From an uncultured Faecalibacterium sp. (lineage in GTDB: Bacteria > Bacillota > Clostridia > Oscillospirales > Ruminococcaceae): a stretch of 64,000 nt of DNA. Every line of letters begins with the position of its first letter. Within the stretch, counting starts at the first letter, position 1. Location of the stretch: assembly GCA_900540455.1 (NCBI GenBank), contig UQGD01000007.1:12972-76971 (forward strand), read 5' to 3'. Made by a program: the position numbers and the translations under genes. The notes under the pieces are model-generated. The model searched no databases. It worked only from the letters and a program-made list of their open reading frames with translations, and had not been told where the DNA came from. Shown piece after piece: positions 33,398-41,332 of this stretch.

Positions 33398-34462
33398 ATG
33401 ACAAGACAGTTTTGGATCCGAGCTGCGGCCTGCTGCGGGCTGTGCGCAGCGCTGCTGTGCGGCTGTACGGCAGCGCCCTCCCGCAGCACGGTGACGCCGC
33501 AGGACCCCTTGACCGGGGAGCAGCCTGCGGCCCCGGGGCAGCGGGTCGTAGCTGTGTCCATAGCCAACGACCCTGCGGCGGGTCTCCAGTGCGGGATCAG
33601 CACTGCCTCGGTGGTGCTGGAAGCGCTGACCGTGCAGGATACCCCGACCCGGCTGTGCCTGGTCTACCCCTCGATAGAGCAGGTGCCCCAGGTGGGGCCG
33701 GTGGCAGATGGGCAGGATCTGTACTGGCAGCTGCTGGCGGGCCAGCAGGCCCTGGCTGTGCAGCGGGGCGGCAGCCGCTATACCCGCAATTATTTTGACT
33801 ACTACAATCTGGAACCCATCGATACGGCGGAGGTGGGGCGGCTGGCGTTTCATACCGGACAGAAGTGGAGCAATGCCCCGGCGTGGTATACCTCCAGCAC
33901 CGAGCTGGAAGCAGCTGCTGCCCGTCTGGGCCTGACCACCGGGATCACGGCGGGCAAGACCACCGAGACCGACACCGAGGGGCGGCTGCAGCTGCCGGCG
34001 TTTCTGCCCTTTGCGGAGAGCGGGCGTCTGCCTGCGCCGTCCGCAGAAGGGGCGGTGGAGATGCGGGTGCAGTTCAGCCCCGGCAGCGCCACTGCGTTCC
34101 GGTACGACGAAGCTTCGCAGCTTTACCGGATGGAGCGGGGCAGCGGCATCCCCCAGCGGGACGCCAACACCGGCGTGCAGGTGTCCTTTGATAACCTGCT
34201 GGTACTGTATACGGCCTCCTCTTTGCGAGAGGACGGCCATACCCTGGAATATGACCTGAGCATGGGCGGCGGCGTGCTGCTGCGTGCCGGGCGGTTATGG
34301 CATATCACCTGGCGGCAGGGGGCAAAATCGACCTTGGCGCTCTACGATGAGGACGGCAAAGCGCTGGCGCTGGCTCCGGGCAGCAGCTATATCGCCCTGG
34401 TGTCCAGCGTCACCGGCCGGGAGGTGGCAGTCACCGATCAGGCAGGGGAGAGTCTGCTATAA
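33398..34462 (+). CDS. second, diverged DUF3048-like lipoprotein
   Basis: A 354-residue lipoprotein with a signal peptide and lipobox LLCGC (residues 19-23). It repeats the plan of the upstream gene: DPLTGEQ start, TRLCLVYPSIEQVPQVGPVADGQD (family EVGPVRS replaced by QVGPVAD), SFDNLLVLY near 265 matching FDNLAVCF upstream, and GSSYIALVSS matching GKSYLAIVDE. Divergence is strong, so the pair is an old tandem duplication. The altered VGPVAD segment suggests a changed active or binding site. A bidirectional terminator follows. Confidence 0.75.
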   Translation: MTRQFWIRAAACCGLCAALLCGCTAAPSRSTVTPQDPLTGEQPAAPGQRVVAVSIANDPAAGLQCGISTASVVLEALTVQDTPTRLCLVYPSIEQVPQVGPVADGQDLYWQLLAGQQALAVQRGGSRYTRNYFDYYNLEPIDTAEVGRLAFHTGQKWSNAPAWYTSSTELEAAAARLGLTTGITAGKTTETDTEGRLQLPAFLPFAESGRLPAPSAEGAVEMRVQFSPGSATAFRYDEASQLYRMERGSGIPQRDANTGVQVSFDNLLVLYTASSLREDGHTLEYDLSMGGGVLLRAGRLWHITWRQGAKSTLALYDEDGKALALAPGSSYIALVSSVTGREVAVTDQAGESLL

Positions 34463-34469
34463 AATGCGC

Positions 34470-34506
34470 AAAAAAACAGCGGAGGAAATTCCTCCGCTGT
34501 TTTTTA
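34470..34506. terminator. bidirectional intrinsic terminator
   Basis: A6 CAGCGGAGGAA pairs with TTCCTCCGCTG T6. It serves the DUF3048 pair and the converging Tat protein gene. Confidence 0.9.
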
Positions 34507-34525
34507 CTGTATTGGATGTGCAGGC

Positions 34526-35134
34526 TTACAGGTCCACCAGGGTGGCCAGATCGGCAGGGCTGGCGGGCACCGGACCCAGAGCGGCGGCATCCTCTCCGCG
34601 GCGCACCGCAAAGCACACCGACTGCCCGGCAGCAAAGGCGGGCTGATACCGCAGCTCCAGCTGCTGCCAGTCGTCCGGCGTTTTGCAGAAACAATGGATC
34701 ATGGCCCCCCGTCCGGCGGCCAGATTCAGGGTGAACAGAGAGGCATCCGCAGCGTTCTCATTGTACAGCGGGGCGGCAAAGCTGCCGCACAGTACCGGCT
34801 GACCGTCGCAGCAGACAGACAGCCCGCTGCCGGTGTGGTACAGCTCCTCCTGGGTCTGGATGGCGCGGCCCTGCAGGTAGCTAGGGGCCACCGGCAGGGT
34901 ATGGGCCGAGAGGTTTTCCGCCGACAGATACACCAGCGTGCCCCCCAGACCGGGAGCATCGGCGTAGCCCAGCAGCTCCACAGCGGCTTTGCCGTCCAGC
35001 AGCGCAGGCTCGCCCCGCAGACAGGGTGTGTCCTGGGCAGCTGCACTGACACCGCCCAGCAGAGCGGCGGCCAGAGTGACCGCCCCGGTACCTGCATACC
35101 GCAGGAAGGAGCGGCGGGAGAGGGACTGGGACAT
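34526..35134 (-). CDS. Tat-exported small protein, family member 1
   Basis: A 202-residue protein with a textbook twin-arginine signal, SRRSFLRYAG at residues 6-15, a hydrophobic stretch and an Ala-rich cleavage region (no lipobox Cys). The mature part looks beta-rich, like DUF4352-type Ig folds. Near residue 154 it has PDDWQQLELRYQPAF, which matches VGWKELNLTYTPQF in the gene at 37.1 kb and LNWKKININYKKLG in the gene at 62.9 kb. The members form a dispersed paralogous family of unknown function. Confidence 0.65.
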   Translation of the reverse strand: MSQSLSRRSFLRYAGTGAVTLAAALLGGVSAAAQDTPCLRGEPALLDGKAAVELLGYADAPGLGGTLVYLSAENLSAHTLPVAPSYLQGRAIQTQEELYHTGSGLSVCCDGQPVLCGSFAAPLYNENAADASLFTLNLAAGRGAMIHCFCKTPDDWQQLELRYQPAFAAGQSVCFAVRRGEDAAALGPVPASPADLATLVDL

Positions 35135-35328
35135 GGGGATAGCCTCCTTATATCGAGCAAAAAGTGGCGGCGCCGCAGCGCAGGCGCCTTTGCACTCGCG
35201 GCCATCGGCGGCGAAAAATGCAATAGTACATCCTGTATAGCTTATAAAATTTTCAGCCCGCTGTCAAGTGGAAAAGCACTTCTTTGCGGGCAGCAGAAAA
35301 AAGCAGTGGGCGGGGGACTGCATGCTGC

Positions 35329-35358
35329 AAAAATGGCTGGCGGGTGTCCGCCAGCCAT
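35329..35358 (-). terminator. terminator of the histidine phosphatase gene
   Basis: ATGGCTGGCGG pairs with CCGCCAGCCAT; the minus strand continues with TTTTTGC. It is 60 bases past the stop. Confidence 0.8.
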
Positions 35359-35419
35359 GGGGTGTGCGTTTGGTACTGGTTTCAGAAAACGGCGCTTTTC
35401 CGGAAAGCTGCGCAAGGGG

Positions 35420-36094
35420 TCATTCGTAGGCTTCTGCCCGCTCGGTCTCCTCCTGGCCGCGGAGCGTGTCGGCGTAGCCAAAGGGCACGATGTCGATGGC
35501 CTCTACCAGGCGGTCCCGCATCCAAAGCTGGACATCGGTTTGCACTGTATAGCCGCAGCCGGGGTCGGCCATCCACTGTTCCGGGTGGCGGGTGGGCAGC
35601 GCCCGCTGGCTGAGCATGCTCATGATCACGCCGCCATGGGTCACACAGGCGGCCTCGGTGACGTCCATACGGATCATATATTCAAACAGCTTCATCAGGG
35701 TGTCGGCACAGCGGCGGTGGAAATCCGCCGTCGGCTCGGCGCCTTCCGGCACAAAGCCGGAACCAGGGGTGATCCACTGCTTGTATTCCTCGGTCTTGAC
35801 CAGCTCCCGCACCGGCTTGCCCTCAAAGCTGCCAAAACCGGCCTCCCGCAGGTCATGCACCGTGAATTGATGGGTGGCCTGCGGGAACAGGATGGCAGCG
35901 GTCTCCACTGCACGCACCAGCGGGGAGGAGAATACCGTGTCCACCTCCGGGTACACAAAGCGCTGGCGCAGCTGCTCCAGCTGTGCGCGGCCCTCCTGGC
36001 ACAGGGGCAGGTCGGTGCCGCTGCCGATATAAAGCCCTTGCAGGTTGCCCTCGGTGACGCCGTGGCGGATCAGATGCAGCTTAAAGGTTTTCAC
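35420..36094 (-). CDS. histidine phosphatase family protein
   Basis: A 224-residue member of the phosphoglycerate mutase-like (histidine phosphatase) superfamily. The catalytic LIRHGVTEGN motif is at residues 7-16, a second FSSPLVRAVETA block near 56, the acid residue region REAGFGSFEGK near 83 and the second catalytic His in CVTHGGVIMSML near 152. Members dephosphorylate small phosphorylated metabolites; the substrate cannot be predicted. It is transcribed alone. The lack of a DNA-binding or membrane part suggests a soluble cytoplasmic enzyme. Confidence 0.9.
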   Translation of the reverse strand: MKTFKLHLIRHGVTEGNLQGLYIGSGTDLPLCQEGRAQLEQLRQRFVYPEVDTVFSSPLVRAVETAAILFPQATHQFTVHDLREAGFGSFEGKPVRELVKTEEYKQWITPGSGFVPEGAEPTADFHRRCADTLMKLFEYMIRMDVTEAACVTHGGVIMSMLSQRALPTRHPEQWMADPGCGYTVQTDVQLWMRDRLVEAIDIVPFGYADTLRGQEETERAEAYE

Positions 36095-36252
36095 AAATCA
36101 ACACCTCGTAACAAAATAGTATCTCTATACGGCCCTTTTTGGCAGGATGCCCACCGGGGCAGATACCCCATTTTAGCACAGAAACGACATCACCGGCAAG
36201 ACTTTTGACAAAAATGACGAAAATCTATCAAAATTCTCGTCACATTTCGCAC

Positions 36253-36281
36253 TTTACAAGTCGTTTTCCATTGTGTATAAT
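36253..36281 (+). promoter_or_regulatory. promoter of the XRE gene at 36.4 kb
   Basis: TTTACA (36253-36258) and TATAAT (36276-36281), 17-bp spacer, 70 bases before the start codon. Confidence 0.7.
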
Positions 36282-36351
36282 CAACGTGCTGTAAATGATT
36301 TTGGCAAAGCGCCCGCAGCGCTGAAAAAAACCGAGGAGTTCAAAAAGCATC

Positions 36352-37044
36352 ATGGAGTTCAATCGTATCATCAAGCTGCTGCGCAAGGAGCGCGGCATCA
36401 CCCAGAAGCAGGCCGCCGAGGATCTGGGGGTGTCCCAGGCACTTTTGTCCCATTACGAAAAAGGCATCCGCGAGTGCGGGCTGGATTTTGTGGTGCGTGT
36501 GGCGGACTATTATAACGTATCCTGTGATTATCTGCTGGGCCGCAGCGCCGAACGCAACGGCATGATGCTGACCGCAGACGACCTGCCCAACCCCGATAAG
36601 ATGAAGGACAATGTCTACCATGGCAGCGTTCTGCCTACGATGAATAAAAAACTGATCTCCAACAGCCTCAACGTGCTGTATGCCAAGGTGGGGCAGTGCC
36701 ACAGCAAGGCCCTGACCACCGAGGTCAGCGCATACCTGATGATGGCGGTCAGCAAGATGTTCCGGCTGTTGTATTCGGCCGAGCCCCACAATGCGCCGGG
36801 TCTGTTCGGCATCGAGCAGCGCCGCTGGCCGGGGTATTCGGACGCAGTGATGCGTGTGGCGGAAGCCAATGTGGAAAGTCTGCTGGCCGGGCAGGATCTG
36901 GACGGTGCAGAAGGGCTGAAGGACCCCTCCTGCATGACCATGACCACCGAGAGCCTGAGCCGGGAGTTCCCCCTGTATACGCCCAGTCTGCTCAACCTCA
37001 TCAAGACCAGCGAGACCCGGGTCAAAGGCTTGACCAACCAGTAA
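36352..37044 (+). CDS. XRE-family regulator with a unique C-terminal region
   Basis: A 230-residue regulator. The HTH is at residues 5-62 (LLRKERGITQKQAAEDLGVS; HYEKGIRECGLDFVVRVADYYNVSCDYLLG written in parts as HYEKGIREC and VSCDYLLGR), the standard XRE layout. The C-terminal 150 residues are helical and match no domain I know; they could dimerise or sense a ligand. GAGGAG precedes the ATG. It lies 100 bases upstream of two Tat-exported small proteins in the same direction, so it may control them. Confidence 0.8.
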   Translation: MEFNRIIKLLRKERGITQKQAAEDLGVSQALLSHYEKGIRECGLDFVVRVADYYNVSCDYLLGRSAERNGMMLTADDLPNPDKMKDNVYHGSVLPTMNKKLISNSLNVLYAKVGQCHSKALTTEVSAYLMMAVSKMFRLLYSAEPHNAPGLFGIEQRRWPGYSDAVMRVAEANVESLLAGQDLDGAEGLKDPSCMTMTTESLSREFPLYTPSLLNLIKTSETRVKGLTNQ

Positions 37045-37144
37045 CACGACTGGATAAGAAGAAAACGATCCCTGCCTTTTGCCAAGGGCGGGGCTGCGCC
37101 TGGGCATCTGTACGCCAAAGACGCAGCGGGGAGGAGGAGTTACA

Positions 37145-37756
37145 ATGTTGAATAGGATCTCCCGGCGCAGCTTTCTGCGCTGTGTGGGCTGTGCCGGTGT
37201 GCTGGCTGCGGCGGGCGCACTGGCTGGCTGCCAGACCGGCCGCAAGGCGGTGGAAGTGGATGTGGGCGACCACATCAGCAACTGGAACGACCTGCGGGTG
37301 CAGCTCAGCAGCCTGTTCCGCATGGGGGATGTCCCGGATATGCCGGGTCAGGAGTATGTGGCGGTGCTGATCCTGGTGCAGAACCTCTCCCGCACCGAGA
37401 GCCGGGCAGTGGGCGCCCCCCATGTGCTGGAGATCGACGCAGAATACCCGCTGCCGCCGCTGGAGAATCTGAACGGATACTTCCACGCCCTGTCCGCAGA
37501 TACACCGGATTTTGCGCTGATGTGCGATGGCCAAAGCGCCGGCTGCGGGGCGTATATCTACCTGTATGATGCGCAGACCGATACGTTTGCCAATGCACCG
37601 GAGCTTCCGCCGCAGAGGATCGGCTATATTGAGCTGATGTGCAGGGTGCCTGTGGGGTGGAAGGAATTGAACCTGACCTATACACCCCAATTTTTGCAGG
37701 ATAAGAGCATCACATTCCGCATGACGGCAGATCAACTGACCAAAATTGTCGATTAA
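37145..37756 (+). CDS. Tat-exported lipoprotein-like small protein, family member 2
   Basis: A 203-residue protein. A twin-arginine signal ISRRSFLRCVG (residues 5-15) is followed by a hydrophobic stretch and LAGC at residues 33-36, a probable lipobox. The domain after it is beta-rich and ends with PVGWKELNLTYTPQF near residue 174, the motif shared with the proteins at 34.5 and 62.9 kb. GAGGAGG lies nine bases before ATG 37145. It may be co-transcribed with the upstream XRE gene. Function unknown. Confidence 0.68.
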   Translation: MLNRISRRSFLRCVGCAGVLAAAGALAGCQTGRKAVEVDVGDHISNWNDLRVQLSSLFRMGDVPDMPGQEYVAVLILVQNLSRTESRAVGAPHVLEIDAEYPLPPLENLNGYFHALSADTPDFALMCDGQSAGCGAYIYLYDAQTDTFANAPELPPQRIGYIELMCRVPVGWKELNLTYTPQFLQDKSITFRMTADQLTKIVD

Positions 37757-37814
37757 GCTTCGTCTATTTTTACAGGGAATACTTGCCTTTCCCCTAAAAA
37801 AATTGTGAAAACCA

Positions 37815-37843
37815 TTGACAAATAGTTCGTTTTTGACTATTGT
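37815..37843 (+). promoter_or_regulatory. promoter with inverted repeat before the third Tat protein
   Basis: TTGACA (37815-37820) and TATTGT (37838-37843), 17-bp spacer. AATAGT (37821-37826) and ACTATT (37836-37841) form an inverted repeat in the spacer, a possible repressor site. Confidence 0.6.
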
Positions 37844-37957
37844 ATAGGTAGAACATTCGGGTGCGCCAGGGGGTGTTTTTGTCCTGGGCTGCGCCGCAAT
37901 GACTATGATCAAACGTGGCTGCCCTGGTGCGGCTGCATCCAAAAGGAGGAAAGGATT

Positions 37958-38425
37958 ATGTCCTTGAAAGTATCCCGCCGCAACTTCATGAAGCTGTCTG
38001 CCGCTGCCGCTCTGGCTGTGGCTGGCTCCAGCCTGCTGACCGGCTGCTCCGACCCCAATAAGCCCACCCGCAACGGTGACGGCACCCTGACCATCCTCTC
38101 CGCAGAGACCACGGTTACCCGCGATACCAACAACAGCTATACGTTTAAGGTGAAGATCAAGAACGGTCGCACCAACGACCTGAACATCTCCAATAAATCT
38201 TTCCGTATTGGAAAGCTTGAAGGGGATAAGACCACTGCTTACTACGAGGCAGAAATGGCAAATGAAATCGACGGCTGGGCTATTCCCAAGGGCCAGACCT
38301 TTGAGACCACTGTTACGGCAAAGGGTAATCCGAATCTGGGGACGAATGTTGTCCTGCAGTTCCGTCCGGATGATGCATACGATGAGATGTTTGCCAGCTG
38401 GATCTACGGCAAGCCCGAGAAGTGA
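37958..38425 (+). CDS. Tat-exported lipoprotein, DUF4352-like
   Basis: A 155-residue lipoprotein with SRRNFMKLSAAAAL (twin arginine at residues 7-8) and a lipobox LLTGC at residues 26-30. The mature domain has a DUF4352/Ig-like beta pattern (NNSYTFKVKIKNGRTNDLNI; GQTFETTVTAKGN). AAGGAGG lies nine bases before the ATG. It has its own promoter and terminator. It belongs to the same exported family as the genes at 34.5, 37.1 and 62.9 kb, though it is shorter and lacks the WxxLxLxY motif. Function unknown. Confidence 0.7.
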   Translation: MSLKVSRRNFMKLSAAAALAVAGSSLLTGCSDPNKPTRNGDGTLTILSAETTVTRDTNNSYTFKVKIKNGRTNDLNISNKSFRIGKLEGDKTTAYYEAEMANEIDGWAIPKGQTFETTVTAKGNPNLGTNVVLQFRPDDAYDEMFASWIYGKPEK

Positions 38426-38452
38426 TCTCCCCTCTGTTTTTGGAACATACCG

Positions 38453-38483
38453 CCGCCCCGGCTTTTGGCCGGGGCGGTTTTTT
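38453..38483 (+). terminator. intrinsic terminator
   Basis: CCGCCCCGG and CCGGGGCGG stem with a 7-base loop, then TTTTTT. Confidence 0.92.
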
Positions 38484-38550
38484 GCGCCTTTTGCCAGAAA
38501 GTTTGGCAATGTGCTGTTGTTTTGGATGAATATTTTGGCGGTTTTGGGAC

Positions 38551-38579
38551 TTGTTCACAAGGCGTTTTTTCAGTAAAAT
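38551..38579 (+). promoter_or_regulatory. promoter of the phosphoribosyltransferase-like gene
   Basis: TTGTTC (38551-38556) and TAAAAT (38574-38579), 17-bp spacer, about 100 bases before the start. Confidence 0.45.
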
Positions 38580-38676
38580 AAACGTATACCCAGGCGGGTG
38601 CTTTGGTTGCAGAGGATGCAAACGGATAAGAGGGAACAGCCGCTGGGCAAAAACTGAGAACAGGAGTGTTGGCGTT

Positions 38677-39312
38677 ATGATCAATATGGTAAAACTTCCC
38701 ACCAAAAACCGGAATCTGTTCCTGCGGGTGGCCAAAGGCCACTTTGCCACCAGCCACAGCCACATCAATTACTATATCGATGTCACCACCCAGAAAGCCC
38801 GCCTGTCCGAAGCAAAGGCAGTGGCCAAAGAGCTGGTAGCGGCCTACCAGCATAATACCATCGTGGATACGGTGCTCTGCCTGGATGGCACCCAGGTCAT
38901 TGGCACCTGTTTGGCCAATGAGCTGACCAAGGACGGCTTTACCAATATGAACGCCCACCAGACCATCTATGTGGTCACGCCGGAGTATACCACCGGCAGC
39001 CAGATCATCCTGCGGGACAACCTGGCACCCATGGTCACCGGCAAGCATGTGCTGATCTTGGCGGCATCCATCACGACCGGCTATACGATGCAGGCAGCCA
39101 TTGAGGCGGTCAACTACTATGGCGGCCAGGTGGCAGGTCTGTCTGCGATCTTTGCCACCACCCACGAGTGCATGGGCTACCCGGTCACCTCCATCTTTGA
39201 TCCCGCCAGCCTGCCGGATTACGCCAGCTATGACTCCCGGGAGTGCCCGTTGTGCAAAAACGGGCAGAAGATCGATGCGCTGGTCAACAGCTTCGGCTAT
39301 TCGGCGCTGTAA
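38677..39312 (+). CDS. phosphoribosyltransferase-fold protein with altered PRPP motif
   Basis: A 211-residue protein with a type-I phosphoribosyltransferase layout: an early HFATSHSHINYYID segment as in orotate-PRT-like proteins, TVLCLDGTQVIGTCLA near 70, and VLILAASITTGYTMQAAIE at about 125-143 in the position of the PRPP loop. The two acidic residues that normally open that loop are Ala-Ala here, so PRPP binding may differ or be lost. The C-terminus has a CPLCKNG pair of cysteines that could bind zinc. CAGGAG lies eight bases before ATG 38677. Substrate unknown. Confidence 0.7.
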   Translation: MINMVKLPTKNRNLFLRVAKGHFATSHSHINYYIDVTTQKARLSEAKAVAKELVAAYQHNTIVDTVLCLDGTQVIGTCLANELTKDGFTNMNAHQTIYVVTPEYTTGSQIILRDNLAPMVTGKHVLILAASITTGYTMQAAIEAVNYYGGQVAGLSAIFATTHECMGYPVTSIFDPASLPDYASYDSRECPLCKNGQKIDALVNSFGYSAL

Positions 39313-39391
39313 ACAAATCGGATACACAAACCTCCTTTTTCTCCTGCAGAGGCTTCGTCGCACCGCTGCAGGGCATACACAAGGATATGCT

Positions 39392-39440
39392 AAGAGGCAG
39401 GCCCATCCGTTTGGAAAAGGGTCTGCCTCTTGGCATTTTT
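39392..39440. terminator. intrinsic terminator
   Basis: AAGAGGCAG pairs with CTGCCTCTT, followed by GGCATTTTT on the plus strand. It separates the converging phosphoribosyltransferase-like and WYL genes. Confidence 0.75.
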
Positions 39441-40422
39441 ATTGGGGATCGGGGCTGCTGTGGGCCTGGGCGCACGCCAGGGCTGCATCCCGCATCTGTG
39501 TGCGGACGCTCTGCGGATGGAGGATCTCCACCTGGCCCCCAAAGCCCATCACCCAGCCGAAGAAAGGCGGGCTGACAACAATGTTGGTGTCAAAGTGGAA
39601 ATGTCCGTCCGGCTCCTCCACAAAGATGGGGCCGGTGCCAAAATGCTCCCGCATGGTGTTCTGCATCGCATTGGCGCAGCGCAGTGTCACCCGGACTTCG
39701 TCGCCGCCAAACATCTGGAAGCGGCTGCGCAGGTACTGGGCAAGGTCAAAGGATGCAAACTGCTTTTGGCCCCGCCGAGGCTCCGACAGGCAGTCCACCG
39801 ACTTCATGCGGTCCACCCGGTAGTGGCGGATGCCGCTGGGGGTGGTCTGATCCTGGTAGGCGATGAGGTAGTAATACCCGCCGTCCCAGGCCATCTGCCA
39901 GGGGCTGACAGTGGGGTGGGTGAGCTGTCCATCGGATTTCTGGTACCCGAAAGTGACCATCTTTCCGGTAGAAATGGCCTCGTGCAGGCGGTCCACGTTG
40001 TACAAAAGCTGCTGGCCGCCTGTGCGGGGACGTCCGGTTACATAGACCTGGCGCTGCAGCTGGCTGGCCATGTGGGTGCTGGCCAGACCCTCCAATTTGC
40101 GGATCAGTTCCCGGCATTTTTTCTCCGGGATAAAGCGGCTGGCCTGGACGGCGTCCACCAGCAGCTTCAGCTCCGGCAGCTCAAACCGGCGGTGGGAGAC
40201 CCAATAGCCGCCGTGGGGGCCGCGGCGCAGCTCGATATTGCAGCCCAGCTCCCGCAGGGTCTCGATATCGCTGTAAATGCTTTTGCGCTCACAGGGGATC
40301 CCCAGGGCTGCCAGCTGTTCCGTCAGCTGGGTGACACTGAGACGGTGATCCTCATCGGTCTGCTGGTACAGGATGTGCATCAGCAGCAAAAGCTTGGGGC
40401 GCTGCCCGGGTTGTTTTGGCAT
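39439..40422 (-). CDS. WYL-domain transcriptional regulator
   Basis: A 327-residue regulator. An HTH at residues 8-65 (LLLLMHILYQQTDE; CERKSIYSDIETLREL) is followed by a WYL domain at about 140-215 (ISTGKMVTFGYQKSDG; WQMAWDGGYYYLIAYQD; HYRVDRMKSV) and a WCX C-terminal extension. WYL domains sense ligands such as nucleotides or nucleic acid and control stress or defence genes. AAGGAGG lies before the ATG. It is 46 bases downstream of tyrA in the same direction, so it may be at the tail of the aromatic operon or have its own promoter. Confidence 0.92.
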   Translation of the reverse strand: MPKQPGQRPKLLLLMHILYQQTDEDHRLSVTQLTEQLAALGIPCERKSIYSDIETLRELGCNIELRRGPHGGYWVSHRRFELPELKLLVDAVQASRFIPEKKCRELIRKLEGLASTHMASQLQRQVYVTGRPRTGGQQLLYNVDRLHEAISTGKMVTFGYQKSDGQLTHPTVSPWQMAWDGGYYYLIAYQDQTTPSGIRHYRVDRMKSVDCLSEPRRGQKQFASFDLAQYLRSRFQMFGGDEVRVTLRCANAMQNTMREHFGTGPIFVEEPDGHFHFDTNIVVSPPFFGWVMGFGGQVEILHPQSVRTQMRDAALACAQAHSSPDPQ

Positions 40423-40468
40423 GGGATGACCTCCTTTCTGTGGGGGAACATAAGGGGCCTTGGGGCGG

Positions 40469-41332
40469 TCAGCGGTCCATTTTTTTGTCGAACGCCGCCC
40501 GGCGCTGGGTGGAAAGGCGGAACATCTGCTCCAGCTGCTCCCGGTCGCCCTGCTCCAGGGCAGACCGGAGACGGGCCAGGGCAGCGTCGAACTGATCGAT
40601 CTCGGCGATCAGGTTCTGCTTGTTCCACAAGAACAGCTCAGCCCACATCTTATCGTTGATGCGTGCAATGCGGGTCAGATCCCGGAAAGAATCACCGGTG
40701 TACTCGCACAGAGAGGTGTTGTCGTTGGCGCACATCAGGCTTACGGCAATGGCGTGGCACAGCTGGCTGACATAGCCGATCATCCGGTCATGCTCCTCCA
40801 CCGTAAGGGTGCAGATGTGCCGGAACCCCAGCACCTGGGCCAGCTGCTGGGCCCACTGGATGGCAGCGGGGGTGTTGGCGGCGGTGGGGGTGATGATAAA
40901 GTTGGCGGGGGCAAAATCCACCTCAGCGGCGTGCTCTACGCTGGAGGTCTCCCGCCCGGCCATGGGATGGCTGGCGATGAACTCGACCCCCGGGGGGCAC
41001 AGCGCCTGCACCGGCTCCACCAGCCCGGTCTTTACGCCGGACACATCGGTAAAGATGCACCCCGGCTTGATCCACTGGCCGTACTGCTGCATCCATTCCA
41101 GTAGGGCGGTGGGGTACAGACCAAAGATGATATGGTCTGCCTGGCGCACCAGGTCCTCAAAATCCTGGGTCTTGCCCCGGGCGATGTACCCATGGTCCAG
41201 TGCGTACTGCAAGTGGCCCTGGCTGCGGTTGATGCCGTCCACGGCAAAGCCTGCACGGGTCAGCTCCAGGGCGTATTTGCCCCCCAGCAGGCCCAGGCCC
41301 ACCACCAGGTAGCGTTTGGATCTATCCAGCAT
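40469..41332 (-). CDS. tyrA: prephenate dehydrogenase
   Basis: Oxidatively decarboxylates prephenate to 4-hydroxyphenylpyruvate, the tyrosine branch. At 287 residues it has the catalytic and dimerisation domains without ACT domain. It has an NAD motif VVGLGLLGGKYALEL near residue 10, ASHPMAGRE near 119 (family HPxAG) and the helical EEHDRMIGYVSQLCHAIA block near 180 carrying the conserved His. GGAGGTG precedes the ATG. Its start overlaps the aroA stop by 11 bases. Confidence 0.93.
   Translation of the reverse strand: MLDRSKRYLVVGLGLLGGKYALELTRAGFAVDGINRSQGHLQYALDHGYIARGKTQDFEDLVRQADHIIFGLYPTALLEWMQQYGQWIKPGCIFTDVSGVKTGLVEPVQALCPPGVEFIASHPMAGRETSSVEHAAEVDFAPANFIITPTAANTPAAIQWAQQLAQVLGFRHICTLTVEEHDRMIGYVSQLCHAIAVSLMCANDNTSLCEYTGDSFRDLTRIARINDKMWAELFLWNKQNLIAEIDQFDAALARLRSALEQGDREQLEQMFRLSTQRRAAFDKKMDR

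Noticed and set aside
36205..36231. TTGACA at 36205 as promoter of the XRE gene
   Set aside because: No acceptable -10 at 16-18 bp; the TTTACA-17-TATAAT pair 48 bases downstream is much better.
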